Positions 54,280 through 64,000 of a DNA stretch of 64,000 bases are shown here, piece after piece. Made by a program: the position numbers and the translations under genes. Position 1 is the first letter of the stretch; every line of letters begins with the position of its first letter. Below the pieces are notes generated by a model. It saw nothing but the letters and a program-made list of their open reading frames with translations, was not told the DNA's origin and searched no databases. This DNA is from Lepidodermella squamata (Eukaryota; Gastrotricha), in assembly GCA_047495785.1 (NCBI GenBank), contig JBLDXI010000054.1, positions 2,418,001 to 2,482,000 of the forward strand. Reading direction: 5' to 3'.

Positions 54280-54622
54280 GCAGCTGTGTCGATAGTGGGC
54301 TGATAAGGATAGTTGCGATCTGCCTGGAATGCATGTACTAGGTTTATATCAATGTTTGCATTGAATGCTAGTCAAAAGGCATCATATCGTTACCGTTTTA
54401 GAATAACTCGGATTTGAACTTACGTAAGTTCTCAGCTGATAGGCGACTTGTAAATAGTCACGTTGTTACGTAAAAAAACAGAAAAATATACATACTTCTT
54501 TTCATTCATCGTTGTGAAAAAATTCAGAGCTTTAATATTTAAATCGCAAATAAATTTCGTAATGTCAAATGTTGTCTTGCCTGCGATTTGTATTTAATTT
54601 ACCGCAAACTAGATACATCATG

Positions 54623-54664
54623 GAGATCAGATTAACCCAGGTTAACCCAGGTTAATCTGATCTC
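54623..54664. repeat. 42-base inverted repeat between vault-like genes 2 and 3
   Basis: GAGATCAGATTAACC and its exact reverse complement flank CAGGTTAACCCA. It forms a strong hairpin; it might be a small element end or a regulatory structure. Confidence 0.7.
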
Positions 54665-54708
54665 TATGCCTTATGCCTAGATATTACGAAAAAATAAAAA
54701 ATAAAAAT

Positions 54709-54806
54709 AAAAGACACAGCGAGAGCGCGGTCAGTTTCAGTCAGAATTCCATCATCTTTTAATCTGGATCCATCCGCCGAAGTAACTGAGCCACAGGGCG
54801 CGTGTC
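54709..54806 (-). ncRNA. Vault-RNA-like Pol III gene 3
   Basis: Minus-strand RNA of about 94 nt from 54806 to 54713, then TTTT. The ends pair GACAC with GTGTC. A-box-like TGGCTCAGTTACTTCGG; the 3' part CCGCGCTCTC recalls the human vault RNA 3' region GGGCGCTCTC. A TATAAAA starts 30 bases upstream of the inferred 5' end, the usual place for a Pol III external TATA. Best of the three. Confidence 0.65.
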
Positions 54807-54957
54807 AAAACGCTAAGCACTGAGCGTCCTTTTATACTGGCAGTAATATCGATCCTCGATAAGTTATTAATATATTGATTAAGCTGTATAGTACCTCTAT
54901 TCACCGTGGTCTCCATCAACTAATAGAACAATTTTTATTCCAAAATGTAAATCTGTA

Positions 54958-56177
54958 TTAGTCTCTGACCATTTCAAGGCCAATAACGACATTTACCGTG
55001 ATAACAATAATTGTCAGCGTTAGGCAAGCACTTGCATCGAGAAGTTTGTGAAATGGCAGTCTGAATCTCACGAAAGAAAGGTCACGTTTCAATTTGGAAG
55101 TCTTTGAATGCGCCAACGCGTTGGTAACTGCGGCGTAAAAGACGAAGATAACTGCACTGAAGCTGTTGAAAGACATGAGGTCTAACAGCAGGACGCGATC
55201 TGGCGTTTTCGGGATACTCCTCATATAGCTGTCTCTTGCAACAGTGAATGACAGCAGCATCAGAGCTGAATATCTATAAAAATAACTAAAATTTGAAAAA
55301 TTACGTTTCAAATTGAATTCTCTTACATTACTCTCTCATCTCGGCCGAACGGAATGAGAAACACTGCGAATTGCGAAGCAGTTAAGGTTAGGAGAGGAAT
55401 TATCAAATTGTGCACGAAGTACCAAGTTCTACGCCTCAACTCCATTCCGAATTTCAGCAGATGGAAATTGGTTTCTGGCGTTTCAGCCAGCGTCAAATTA
55501 GCCCAAGTCTTGTCAATAGACCAACCAGAGTTTCGTTTCGAAGCTAATTGGGTCGACTTCATTGTAGCAAATTTTACGGCTTCTCTAGGTAGCCTGATCA
55601 TAGAATCTGACTGCCAGATCCCAAATTCGAGCCAACAGCTTTGCTTATCGAAGGGAAATTTCCGTAAATGTAGACTGCACTCCGAAACAAAACGACCGGT
55701 ATAGTAATGGCTTATGTTACCCTTGTAAGGTAACACATTCATCGCATGTGAAATGCCCTCGCCAATCATCGAAAAGCCGATGTCGCTGTTTTCATGGGTG
55801 ACAGGAATTCTCCAGAATAGGTCCGTATTAGTGTGGTGTATCCATATCGGCGGAACAGGGCTCTTTAAACTTAGCTTCCTCGTTGTATTAGCTATACATT
55901 CCAGATTAAGGCGGATTATTAAAGAGCCGACAACTGTGAACGTCTGCTCGAAATCGTCGATGTTTTTAAGGTGCTCCAATAGAAATACAACTTGAGCTGG
56001 AGTTGGCTTAGACGGGTCATTTTCGTTGGCAGCTGTAGCTAATGGGGTCAAGAGACAATTAGCAAAAATGCCAAGACGAATATCGCCATCTCGCCCCAAG
56101 CCCTGGCAGTTAATTAGCCGAACACGACATGTCACAATCAAAATCCAAGTCGTTACGAAAAAAGCAAGTCCAGTCAT
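54958..56177 (-). CDS. Cys-loop ligand-gated ion channel subunit 1
   Basis: Minus-strand exons 55327-56177 and 54958-55273 give 388 residues. Signal peptide (MTGLAFFVTTWILIVTCRVR), extracellular ligand-binding domain, Cys loop CSLHLRKFPFDKQSC (13 residues between cysteines, FPFD core), TM1 (WYFVHNLIIPLLTLTASQFA), TM2 beginning with ERVIYSALMLLSFTVA, TM3 (LLLDLMSFNSFSAVIFVFYA), a short intracellular loop and TM4 (LTLTIIVITVNVVIGLEMV). The acidic residue before TM2 and the absence of the PAR motif suggest a cation channel. The cytoplasmic loop is very short. It differs from the other three subunits in intron pattern (one intron, in the TM1-TM2 region). Confidence 0.87.
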
Positions 56178-56821
56178 TGAATCGAGCGGAATAAACTAGT
56201 ATATTGTGCTATTATGATATTGTGGTAATGATGTGTTGAGAGTGTAATAATATCATATAAAGGATTTTGTTGTGTTTATAAACGATGCGGTTTTTTTCGC
56301 GCGTTGTATACTACCTCGCGGCAAGTCTTGCGGTGCGATTCAATTTTTGCCGCGCCCAATGTGTGTGGCCGAGGCAAGAAAAGCGGCTTGTGAGAAAGGC
56401 CTCGCTTTGCGCCAACGAGTTTATTGCCTAACGCGAGTTTTAGTGTTATGCGATCAGCTCCATAAGCAAATAGCTTGGCTATTAGTGAATACTTACCTAC
56501 CCAATTATATAATCATTCGAAGTATTTTAGTGATTATTTATAAAGGCAATTCGATTTTACAATCTAAGTAACAATCCATAATAAATCAATCCATTATAAA
56601 ATCTATAATTTTCAGCTTTATTAAAAAACTTTAAGCAGGGTTTGTACAGCAAAGAATTAACCTGTTGAAGCAAGAGGTGATTTGCTGAAACAGCATACAA
56701 GTTGTTCTGAAGTTGTTGCCATGCTCAACGGCCAGCGTTGACATTTAAAAAAGATGATTCCTCTTGGGAAAAAATAAAATATAAAACGAAAATGTTTCTT
56801 TCGTCCAGCGTTTCGTATTGT
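56178..56821. other. Intergenic region between channel genes 1 and 2
   Basis: Promoter of channel 1 and 3' region of channel 2 (both minus). No other gene seen. Confidence 0.4.
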
Positions 56822-58079
56822 TTAAGAGCTCAGATTCATCAAGATCAAAGCTCCGAAATTAACGGTAACCAGCCCGATAAAAGTTATCAGCAAGGCGATG
56901 TTATCCATAACTTGCTTGACAAGGCTAACTCGACCGCATATTTTGACTTCGCGCTCCATTCGAACGATCCACGTCTTCCCCTCAGCCAGGCGACAAGTGA
57001 TAGCGGCGTAAAAAGTGACAAAAAGAGCGGAGAGGGTGTCACAGGAAATAACCTGCATGAGCCATAGATTTTCCGAAGTCTTAGGAACATTCGCGATGAC
57101 ATTTGCCTGTTATAAAAATTTTAATATAAAATTACTAAAAAAGGATAGGCAATTGCTTACCTGAGCCACTGAGAACGCAAGCAAGATAGTAATTCCGAAC
57201 GCTGCTCGATCCGAATCTCCGAACGGTAAAAAGAAAACTGCAAGCTGAGCGACAGCGATGATTGCACAAGGCAGAATCAGATTGAAGATGAAATAATTGA
57301 CGCGGCGCTGTAGATTCAGTTCAAATTTGATGGTGTGATATCCAAGGTTATCGTTCAGTCGAAGGTAATCGAATGCAGCATTCATTTTCAAGATATCCCA
57401 ACCAGAATTTGCCGATTGGAGCTGTGGCGGATCCAGCGCGAACATTTTCACACTCTCAACATCAATCATGCGCTTATCTTGCCATATTGCGAACTTGAAC
57501 CTTAAAATGAAAAGTAGGAATAATTTCAAACGCGATTTGCCTCGCATTAACTTACGAGCACTTCTGCTTATCGAAAGGGAAATTAACTAGGGATAAGGCA
57601 CATTCAGATATGAAGAGACCACTCCACGCGTACTGAACGATTCCCTCGAAAGGATAAATAACAAGGCTATTGGCAAAAGCGTTTGAAATGGCGAAATCCG
57701 ACTGGGCGTTAATGTGGGAAATAGGCGGTCGCCAAATTTGATCAAGGCCTGAGAACAAGATCCATGTAGGCGAAAGAGGAGCGAGTTCTGGGTAGGTAGC
57801 GTTGTAGAAGATGCTTCGCTCAGCGATGCATGGCACCGTGAATTGGAGCTGTATAGTTCCGATGGCTGAAACTGTCTGCTCGACGTCATTGATATCCTTA
57901 AATTGCATCAACATGAAATCTACGCTCGTCGCGGATGGAGTGCTTCGGCTTTTCTCATTCGGAGAAGTGGCTAGAGGAGTGAGTTGACAATCCTTGATCA
58001 CATTCATTCGAAGTTCGTCAACGCTCATACTCGTTACGAGATAAAAACAAGCAGGCAAAACCAGTGCCGCCAGAGTCAT
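56822..58079 (-). CDS. Cys-loop ligand-gated ion channel subunit 2
   Basis: Minus-strand exons 57556-58079, 57161-57500 and 56822-57106 give 382 residues. Signal peptide, ECD with CQLTPLATSPNEK and WRPPISHINAQSDFAISN, Cys loop CALSLVNFPFDKQKC, RVNYFIFNLILPCAIIAVAQ (TM1), SDRAAFGITILLAFSVAQ (TM2), TM3 with SCDTLSALFVTFYAAITC and a C-terminal TM4 ending ALILMNLSS. The first intron splits the Ser codon immediately after the Cys loop. Acidic Asp precedes TM2; no PAR motif, so cation selectivity is inferred. It is the outgroup of channel subunits 3 and 4. Confidence 0.9.
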
Positions 58080-59470
58080 TTCGTAATGTAGAGGGGATAA
58101 AACCGAGACAAGGTGATAAGGAGAGATTTTTGCCGGCCTTAAGTATAATTGCGATGTTTTCGTTTGTCGCCGATTTACCGGATATTACACGAATACGTCA
58201 GTGACAAAAGGATTGACGGCAGCAAACGATGACGTTTATTGGCGTCAAACACCAGGTTTGCCACCTGGATTCAACTGCGTAATATCCGTTTTCCGTCCAG
58301 CAGCCGATTTTTGCAATAAATTATAAAATGATAGGTTTTTGGCCGATATCGGAAATCGCACTACGAATAACCTCCCCGATCAGCTTGGAATCAATTCAAG
58401 CGGTATTGCACTGCGCTCGTAAGGCAACATACCAGACATTTTTGCATAGCGATAATCAAAAATGCACCAGCCATCGTTGATTCTACAGACCTAATAGCTT
58501 TTCAATATCATTTTTCGCACATGATTTGTGCCGTATAATACATGGCTAACGGACTTGAATATCACTTTCTAGCTATTGCCAATCGAAAATAGAGCCTTTT
58601 ACTTTTACCATGGGAGTTATTGTATATTTTGCCCCGAAATAGGGTAATAATATTTTGCCATGGTATCAGTGCTCAACTATTTATGTAATTCGTTCCCCCA
58701 CCTTTATCATACGTTTATCGCGCACATCGAACGCCTGATGCCTTTTATTTGGCTCGCCATATGCTCAACCTGCCTCGTCGCTTTTTTCTATTTTCTTCAC
58801 CTATCACCTTTTCCACCCATTATATATATAGATGATTATGGACGGTATTATTCAGCTCGTGGGAGTTCTTCTCTCGGTTATTATTTACTCCATTAGATAA
58901 GGTAACATGTCATTTAAAAATCGATGAGTCATGGCAAATGCGGATATTTCAAGCTTCACTTTGAAGCAAGACAACTGCAGACTATCCGAAAAAGTGCTTT
59001 CATGCTATGCATTTTTTATGTTAGCAATGAAAGCTGAGACTTCTCTCTTGAAATCTGAAGTCAGGTAGTTAGTAATTATGAAATCATTAAAATCTGCACA
59101 GAATAATGCAATTTCGGGGTACATGATCTTTTCAAGGAATAATTACTTGTCTTGTATCACAAAACCAGGTGATGATTCCTTCACAAACATTGAATTTTAC
59201 TGATAACATGGTAACAGATAACATGCATTACTATTTTTAATATTTGATTTACATTTAATTGAGAAAAGACCAATTGAAAGTTCATGTATGAGGTATCGAG
59301 TATAGTCAGCATAACATTTTTTTCAAATTAAATGTTCATATAGCGCGTCCTTTACAAGAGCATCAAGGTTCGATTTAAGCGGAAATTCCCGTACTAGACG
59401 ACAAATAAATCCATGATTCAAAGTTGTGAGTTAAGATATCGAAAATATTCGAGCGAACAGGTATTCATCC
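58080..59470. other. Intergenic region of 1.4 kb
   Basis: Promoter of channel 2 and 3' flank of channel 3. The part from about 59281 (TTCATGTATGAGGTATC) is repeated at about 62289 as part of the tandem duplication. No gene seen. Confidence 0.45.
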
Positions 59471-60712
59471 CTAGTTTGACATCATCAAAATCAGCGCGCC
59501 GAAATTTAAAACCAAAAAGGAAATGAATGTAAGCCAGAAGAAAACGCAGTCAATTACTTGCTTTACAAGCCACACTTTTCCGCAAATTTTCACCTCTTGC
59601 TCCATTCGAATGCTGGAAAGCTTTCGGTCCATAATCTTGCATGTGACTGCCGAGTAGAAAGTAACACAAAGTGCTGAAATCGTGTCTGCAGATATGACTA
59701 GCATGAGCCATAGGTTTTCCGATGTTTTAGGTACATTCGCAATCACATTGGCCTATAGGAAAATTCGGGGAAATTAATTCAAATAATTTGCGGATGATTA
59801 TTAACCTGGGCGACAGAAAAGGCCAGCAAAATTGTAATGCCAAACCCTGCTCTATCTGGGGCCCCAAATGGGATGAAAAAGGTCGCGAGCTGAGCGACAG
59901 CAAGAACAGCACTTGGTAGAATGAGATTGAAGATGAAATAGTTGATTCTCCTCTCAAGGAAAAGCTCAAATTTGACTGTGTGGTAACCAAAACCGTCAAA
60001 CTGAAAATAATCGAACGTTGCATTTTTCCGCAGGATGTTCCAGCCTGAATTTGGCGATTGAAGTCGGCCAGGATCCATTACCGAAAATGATACGCTCTGA
60101 ATATCAATCATATGATTGTTTTGCCAAATGGCGAATTCAAACCTGAAATTAAAAGCTGGGAAAAGCTCATAGAAAATAGTGTACTGATTACCAGCAAGTT
60201 TGCTTATCGAATGGGAAATTAACCAACTTTAGAGCACATTCAGATATAAAAAGACCACCCCACTGGTATTGAATCATACCGTAGAATGGGAATATGACCA
60301 TGTTGTATGAAAAAGAATTCGAAATTGCAAAGTCTGCCTGAGCATTGGCGTGCGAAATAGGCGGTCGCCATATTTGATCAAGGCCGGAAAATATGATCCA
60401 ATACGGTGCATAAGGAGCGAGTTCGGCGTCCGTTGAGTTATAGAAGACGCTTCGCTCGGCTACGCATGGTACGGTGAAAAACAGCTGAAGCGAGGCGAGG
60501 GTTGAAACTGTCTGCTCGACGTCATCGATGTCTTTGAACTGCATCAATGCAAATTCAACCTTGGTTGGTGCCGGCTTGCTTCTGTCCTTCTCGTTGGGTG
60601 AAGATGCTAATGGTGTGAGTTGGCAATCATTGATTATTTTCGTTCGCAGCTCGTCAATAGTCGATGCGTACGTCTGGCTAGCGACGAATAAAGCGAGAAG
60701 AATAAGCATCAT
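59471..60712 (-). CDS. Cys-loop ligand-gated ion channel subunit 3
   Basis: Minus-strand exons 60192-60712, 59806-60142 and 59471-59752 give 379 residues from MMLILLALFVASQTYA (signal peptide). The frame is open further upstream but the paralogue starts at this Met. ECD with CQLTPLASSPNEKDRS and WRPPISHANAQADFAISN, Cys loop CALKLVNFPFDKQTC, TM1 RINYFIFNLILPSAVLAVAQ, TM2 DRAGFGITILLAFSVAQ, TM3 LVISADTISALCVTFYSAVTC and TM4 ending ALILMMSN. Same introns as subunit 2. Most of its sequence and flanks are shared with subunit 4. Confidence 0.9.
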
Positions 60713-62518
60713 GACTCGAAATAAGCCGAATGAATTAAAATCTGCGATTCGCTTTTCATTATATCGCATCGAAATATTTTGACTGACATTCCCATAGTTT
60801 TCATATCCGTAATGGAAAATTTTTAGCGGATATTGAATTAATAAAACCAATCAACAGGCAATAGTAGGCATCAACATTTCGCAACCAGCTCTGATATGAC
60901 AGCTTGCCCAACGCTTCTAGAAAATTCGAGTAAAATTTTCATGGAGTCAAGAAAAGTATGAATCAGCATTGCTCTATGTGACATCTGAAACTGAACCCTA
61001 AAACTGACGTCTAAAAGGCAGGCGCTTATGTTCTTTCCTTGCTGCACGACTGTTTTCCCAGCTTGAGCTAGCCTAAATAAATGGTCTGAATAAATGGTCA
61101 GCGCAACCCTTCAGGTAAAGCCAATTGGCAAACCAGGGATTGGGATCCTGATCCTCCCTGCGGTCGGAGAAGGAGCGCCAGGTGAAAGCCTGAAATTGAA
61201 ACTTAAATATTACATACAAGAATATTCTTTTTTGGAGCTGTAGTCATTATGGATAGAGTGAACATCATGACACATGACATGATGTGCTTCTAAGCTCTTT
61301 GCATTAGTTGTCGCTTGTCGCTTGTCGCTCTAGCAGATTGGTAACGATGACTGTGTTGAAATCTTGTAACTCCTAACACTTCTACTGCCAAATCAAGCGG
61401 TCTGAGCTCCAGAATGTTGATCCAAATTTTGGATCCGGGTTCTCTGTTTGAATTATATCCAAATTAAAATTCAGCTAACCCTGACTTTGATTCCTTGTTC
61501 AGCAGCTATTAGACTAAAATGACAACCAAATCGAGGAAAGCTTTACTCAGAAAATGTACTTCTCTTGGGCTTTCATAGCCACCATGACGCTGAAAGTAAA
61601 TATATAATGATAGGCTACACGTGATATTGCTGGCACGAGCACTGGCTAATGATAGAAGCTAACGTTTAAAATAATATGGAGTGTCAAGAATTGGGGCAAG
61701 GAACATGGGGATCCTCTCACAAATATCAAGTCAAAATTATGGATCAAGACTTGACGCCAACTTTTCAATCCTGCTTGATTCAACTCTTTTTCATAGACTT
61801 CCGACCAAACTCGCCAGGGAGGTGTCCCCGGCACTACCCTCTACCCTGGCATCCCCTGATATTTCCCTGGCATCCGAATCTCGGAAAGCCTTATCGCAGC
61901 CTAACTTGGAGGTTGGCCATTTTGCATTTTGACGACAAGGCCAAAAATAAAAAACTCGTCGACTTTGGAATAGCCTATATCTGAGGCAAAGTAGGCGTTG
62001 GAGAAAGGGCTGAGGCTAGAAATCCCAACGAGTTTCCTCGGAAATAGGGTCATTTGAAAGCCTTAATTTGGCATTACTTGGCGATAAAAGTAACTGTTTC
62101 AATTCTTTTCCCACGAAACGAAATGTATTTCGTGTATTTTATTATCCTTTCATTCACTTTTAACTCACACAAAATCAGGGGAAATTAGTCCTTAACAAAC
62201 AGTACTTATATTTTGATAATAACTTTATGCAATAGCATTAAATGAATAAGACAGAAAAGTTCCGCAGACAGCTTCGATCCCATGACAGTTCATGTATGAG
62301 GTATCAAGTAAAGTCAGTATAGTCAGGAGAGTATAGTATAGTATAGTATAGTATAGTCAGTATAGTAAAGATTTTTATAATTAAATATTATATATTGATA
62401 GCGCATCTTTGTCAAGTCTTTGTTTGCAGAAGTTCGCGTTAAAAAATAAACAATGCCTTGAAATTCCTCAACTCAAAGTTACTTCCTCAGATCGAAAAAT
62501 TCGAGCGACGGAGTATCC
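60713..62518. other. Intergenic region of 1.8 kb between channel genes 3 and 4
   Basis: The first 250 bases are channel 3 upstream sequence, also found upstream of channel 4 (AATAAAACCAAT, TTTCGCAACCAGCT). The middle is unique with no supported gene; the end from about 62289 matches the 3' flank of channel 3. Confidence 0.45.
62325..62365. repeat. Short tandem repeat of TATAG
   Basis: Five-base unit TATAG repeated about five times in a row, with interrupted copies (TATAGTCAG) on both sides. The related site near 59300 has a single TATAGTCAGCATAA, so the repeat expanded after the gene duplication. Confidence 0.75.
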
Positions 62519-63755
62519 CTAGTTTGACATCATCAAAAACAGGACACCAAAATTAATAACCAAAAAGCATAAAAATGTAAACCAGAAGAAAACGCAGTCA
62601 ATAAATTGCTTTACAAGCCACACTTTTCCGCAAATTTTTACCTCTTGCTCCATTCGAGTGCTCCAAGGCTTTCGATCTACCATCTGGCACGTGACTGCCG
62701 CGTAGAAAGTGACACAAAGTGCTGAAATCGTGTCTGCAGATATGACTTGCATTAGCCATAAGTTTTCCGATGTTTTAGGTACATTCGCAATCACATTGGC
62801 CTAAGAATATTCGGGGAAATTAATTTAAGTATTTTGCGGATGATAATTCACCTGAGCGACAGAAAAGGCCAGCAAAATTGTAATGCCAAACCCTGCTCTA
62901 TCCGGGACCCCAAATGGGATGAAAAAAGTAGCAAGCTGAGCGACAGCCAGAACAGCACTTGGTAGAATAAGATTGAAGATAAAGTAATTGATTCTTCTCT
63001 CAAGGAAAAGCTCAAATTTGACTATGTGGTAACCAAAACCGTCAAACTCAAAATAATCGGATGTTGCATTTTTCCGTATGATGTTCCAGCCTGAATTTGG
63101 CGATTGAAGTCGGCTAGGATTCAGTACCGACATTTTTACTGTCTGAATATCAATCATATGATTGTTTTGCCAGATGGCGAATTCAAACCTGAAATTCAAA
63201 GTTGAGGATTGTTCACAATACAATTTCTATTAGTTACCAGCAAGTTTGCTTATCGAACGGGAAATTAACCAACTTAAGAGCACATTCAGATATGAAAAGA
63301 CCACTCCATTGATATTGAATCATACCATAGAATGGAAAAATCAGCATGTTGTATGAAAACGAATTCGATACAGCAAAGTCTGCCTGAGCATTGGCGTGCG
63401 ACATAGGAGGCCGCCATATCTGGTCGAGACCAGAATATATGACCCAATACGGTGCATAAGGAGCGAGTTCCTCATCAGTTGAGTTGTAGAAGATGCTTCG
63501 CTCGGCTACACATGGTACGGTGAAGTACATCTGAAGTGAGGCAATTGACGAAACTGTCTGCTCGACGTCATTGATGTCTTTGAACTGCAGCAACGAAAAT
63601 TCAACCTTTGTTGGGGCCGGCGTGTTTCTGTCCTTTTCATTCGGTGAAGATGCTAATGGGGTGAGTTGGCAATCATTGAGTATTTTCATTCGCAGCTCGT
63701 CAGTACTTGACGCGTACGTCTGGCTAGCGAAGAATACCACGAGAAGAATAAGCAT
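62519..63755 (-). CDS. Cys-loop ligand-gated ion channel subunit 4
   Basis: Minus-strand exons 63238-63755, 62852-63188 and 62519-62800 give 378 residues. Recent duplicate of subunit 3: exons 2 and 3 have identical lengths (337 and 282), with signal peptide MLILLVVFFASQTYA, Cys loop CALKLVNFPFDKQTC, TM2 DRAGFGITILLAFSVAQ and TM4 end LFLMMSN. Differences cluster in the ECD (KMSVLNPSRL versus SFSVMDPGRL; YSGLDQIWRPPMSH versus FSGLDQIWRPPISH), which could change ligand response. Cation channel inferred. Confidence 0.9.
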
Positions 63756-64000
63756 CCTGACTCGAAATTCGAATGCATGTATATCTGCGTTTTACTTTTC
63801 ATATATATACCTAATTGAAATAATTTGACTGACATTTCATGGTTATAACTTCCATAATAGAAAATTCTAGCGGATATTGCATTAATAAAACCAATAAATC
63901 GTAACAGCAGACATCAAAATTTCGCAACCAGCTATTATATGAGAGCCTGTTTCGACGCTTCCAGATAATTCGGGCAATTTTTTATGAGTAGCATGAATCA
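63756..64000 (-). promoter_or_regulatory. Upstream region of channel 4, conserved with channel 3
   Basis: Aligns with 60713-60964: shared GACTGACATT, AGCGGATATTG, TTAATAAAACCAAT and TTTCGCAACCAGCT. Conserved blocks may be promoter elements, or simply reflect the recent duplication. Confidence 0.5.

Noticed and set aside
53268-54806. Y RNA or tRNA identity for the three small RNA genes
   Set aside because: No conserved UUAUC Y-RNA motif and no cloverleaf or clear GGTTCGANNCC B box; the vault A-box neighbourhood fits better.

Overview
The window is nuclear DNA from an invertebrate animal. Protein genes are split by GT-AG introns, mostly 45-450 bases, with acceptors of the TTTTCAG type. Several genes sit head to tail with 1-31 bases between one stop codon and the next ATG, and an AG acceptor lies in or at the edge of the gap. 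That points to trans-spliced operons, as in nematodes and a few other animal groups. I cannot fix the phylum; a nematode or another trans-splicing invertebrate fits best.

Layout. 1-2053: 3' part of an ariadne-type RBR ubiquitin ligase. 2440-6260: a non-coding host gene whose introns hold 15 copies of one box C/D snoRNA family. 6326-19845: two complete transketolase genes, a minus-strand coiled-coil/ankyrin gene, and a truncated, catalytically degenerate transketolase relative. A MITE lies between the two transketolases and a second inverted-repeat element lies in an intron. 20219-27305: a secreted ankyrin-repeat gene followed by sushi and ankyrin exons with two in-frame TGA codons, a frameshift, a TIR element in an intron and a perfect 144-base palindrome. 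27922-30984 (minus): asparagine synthetase.

32613-52103 is a cluster of secreted and membrane-anchored proteins. It has a sushi-rich dead trypsin homologue, five small Cys-rich proteins, three membrane-anchored sushi/trypsin proteases with intact triads, a class C GPCR-like receptor, two small two-TM proteins and a LamG/dead-trypsin protein. A three-gene cassette (Cys-rich A, Cys-rich B, sushi-trypsin-TM) is duplicated in tandem. 53268-54806 (minus): three related short RNA genes with an internal A-box-like motif, a closing end stem and a T-run terminator; they resemble vault RNAs. 54958-63755 (minus): four Cys-loop ligand-gated channel subunits, the last two from a recent duplication of about 3 kb.

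The strongest leads for new biology are the snoRNA array, whose two guides match two conserved rRNA sites, the vault-like RNA trio, and the very compact duplicated protease operon in which one stop codon also appears to be the splice acceptor of the next gene. Exon joins were checked by eye for GT-AG ends, reading phase and total length divisible by three. No database search was possible.
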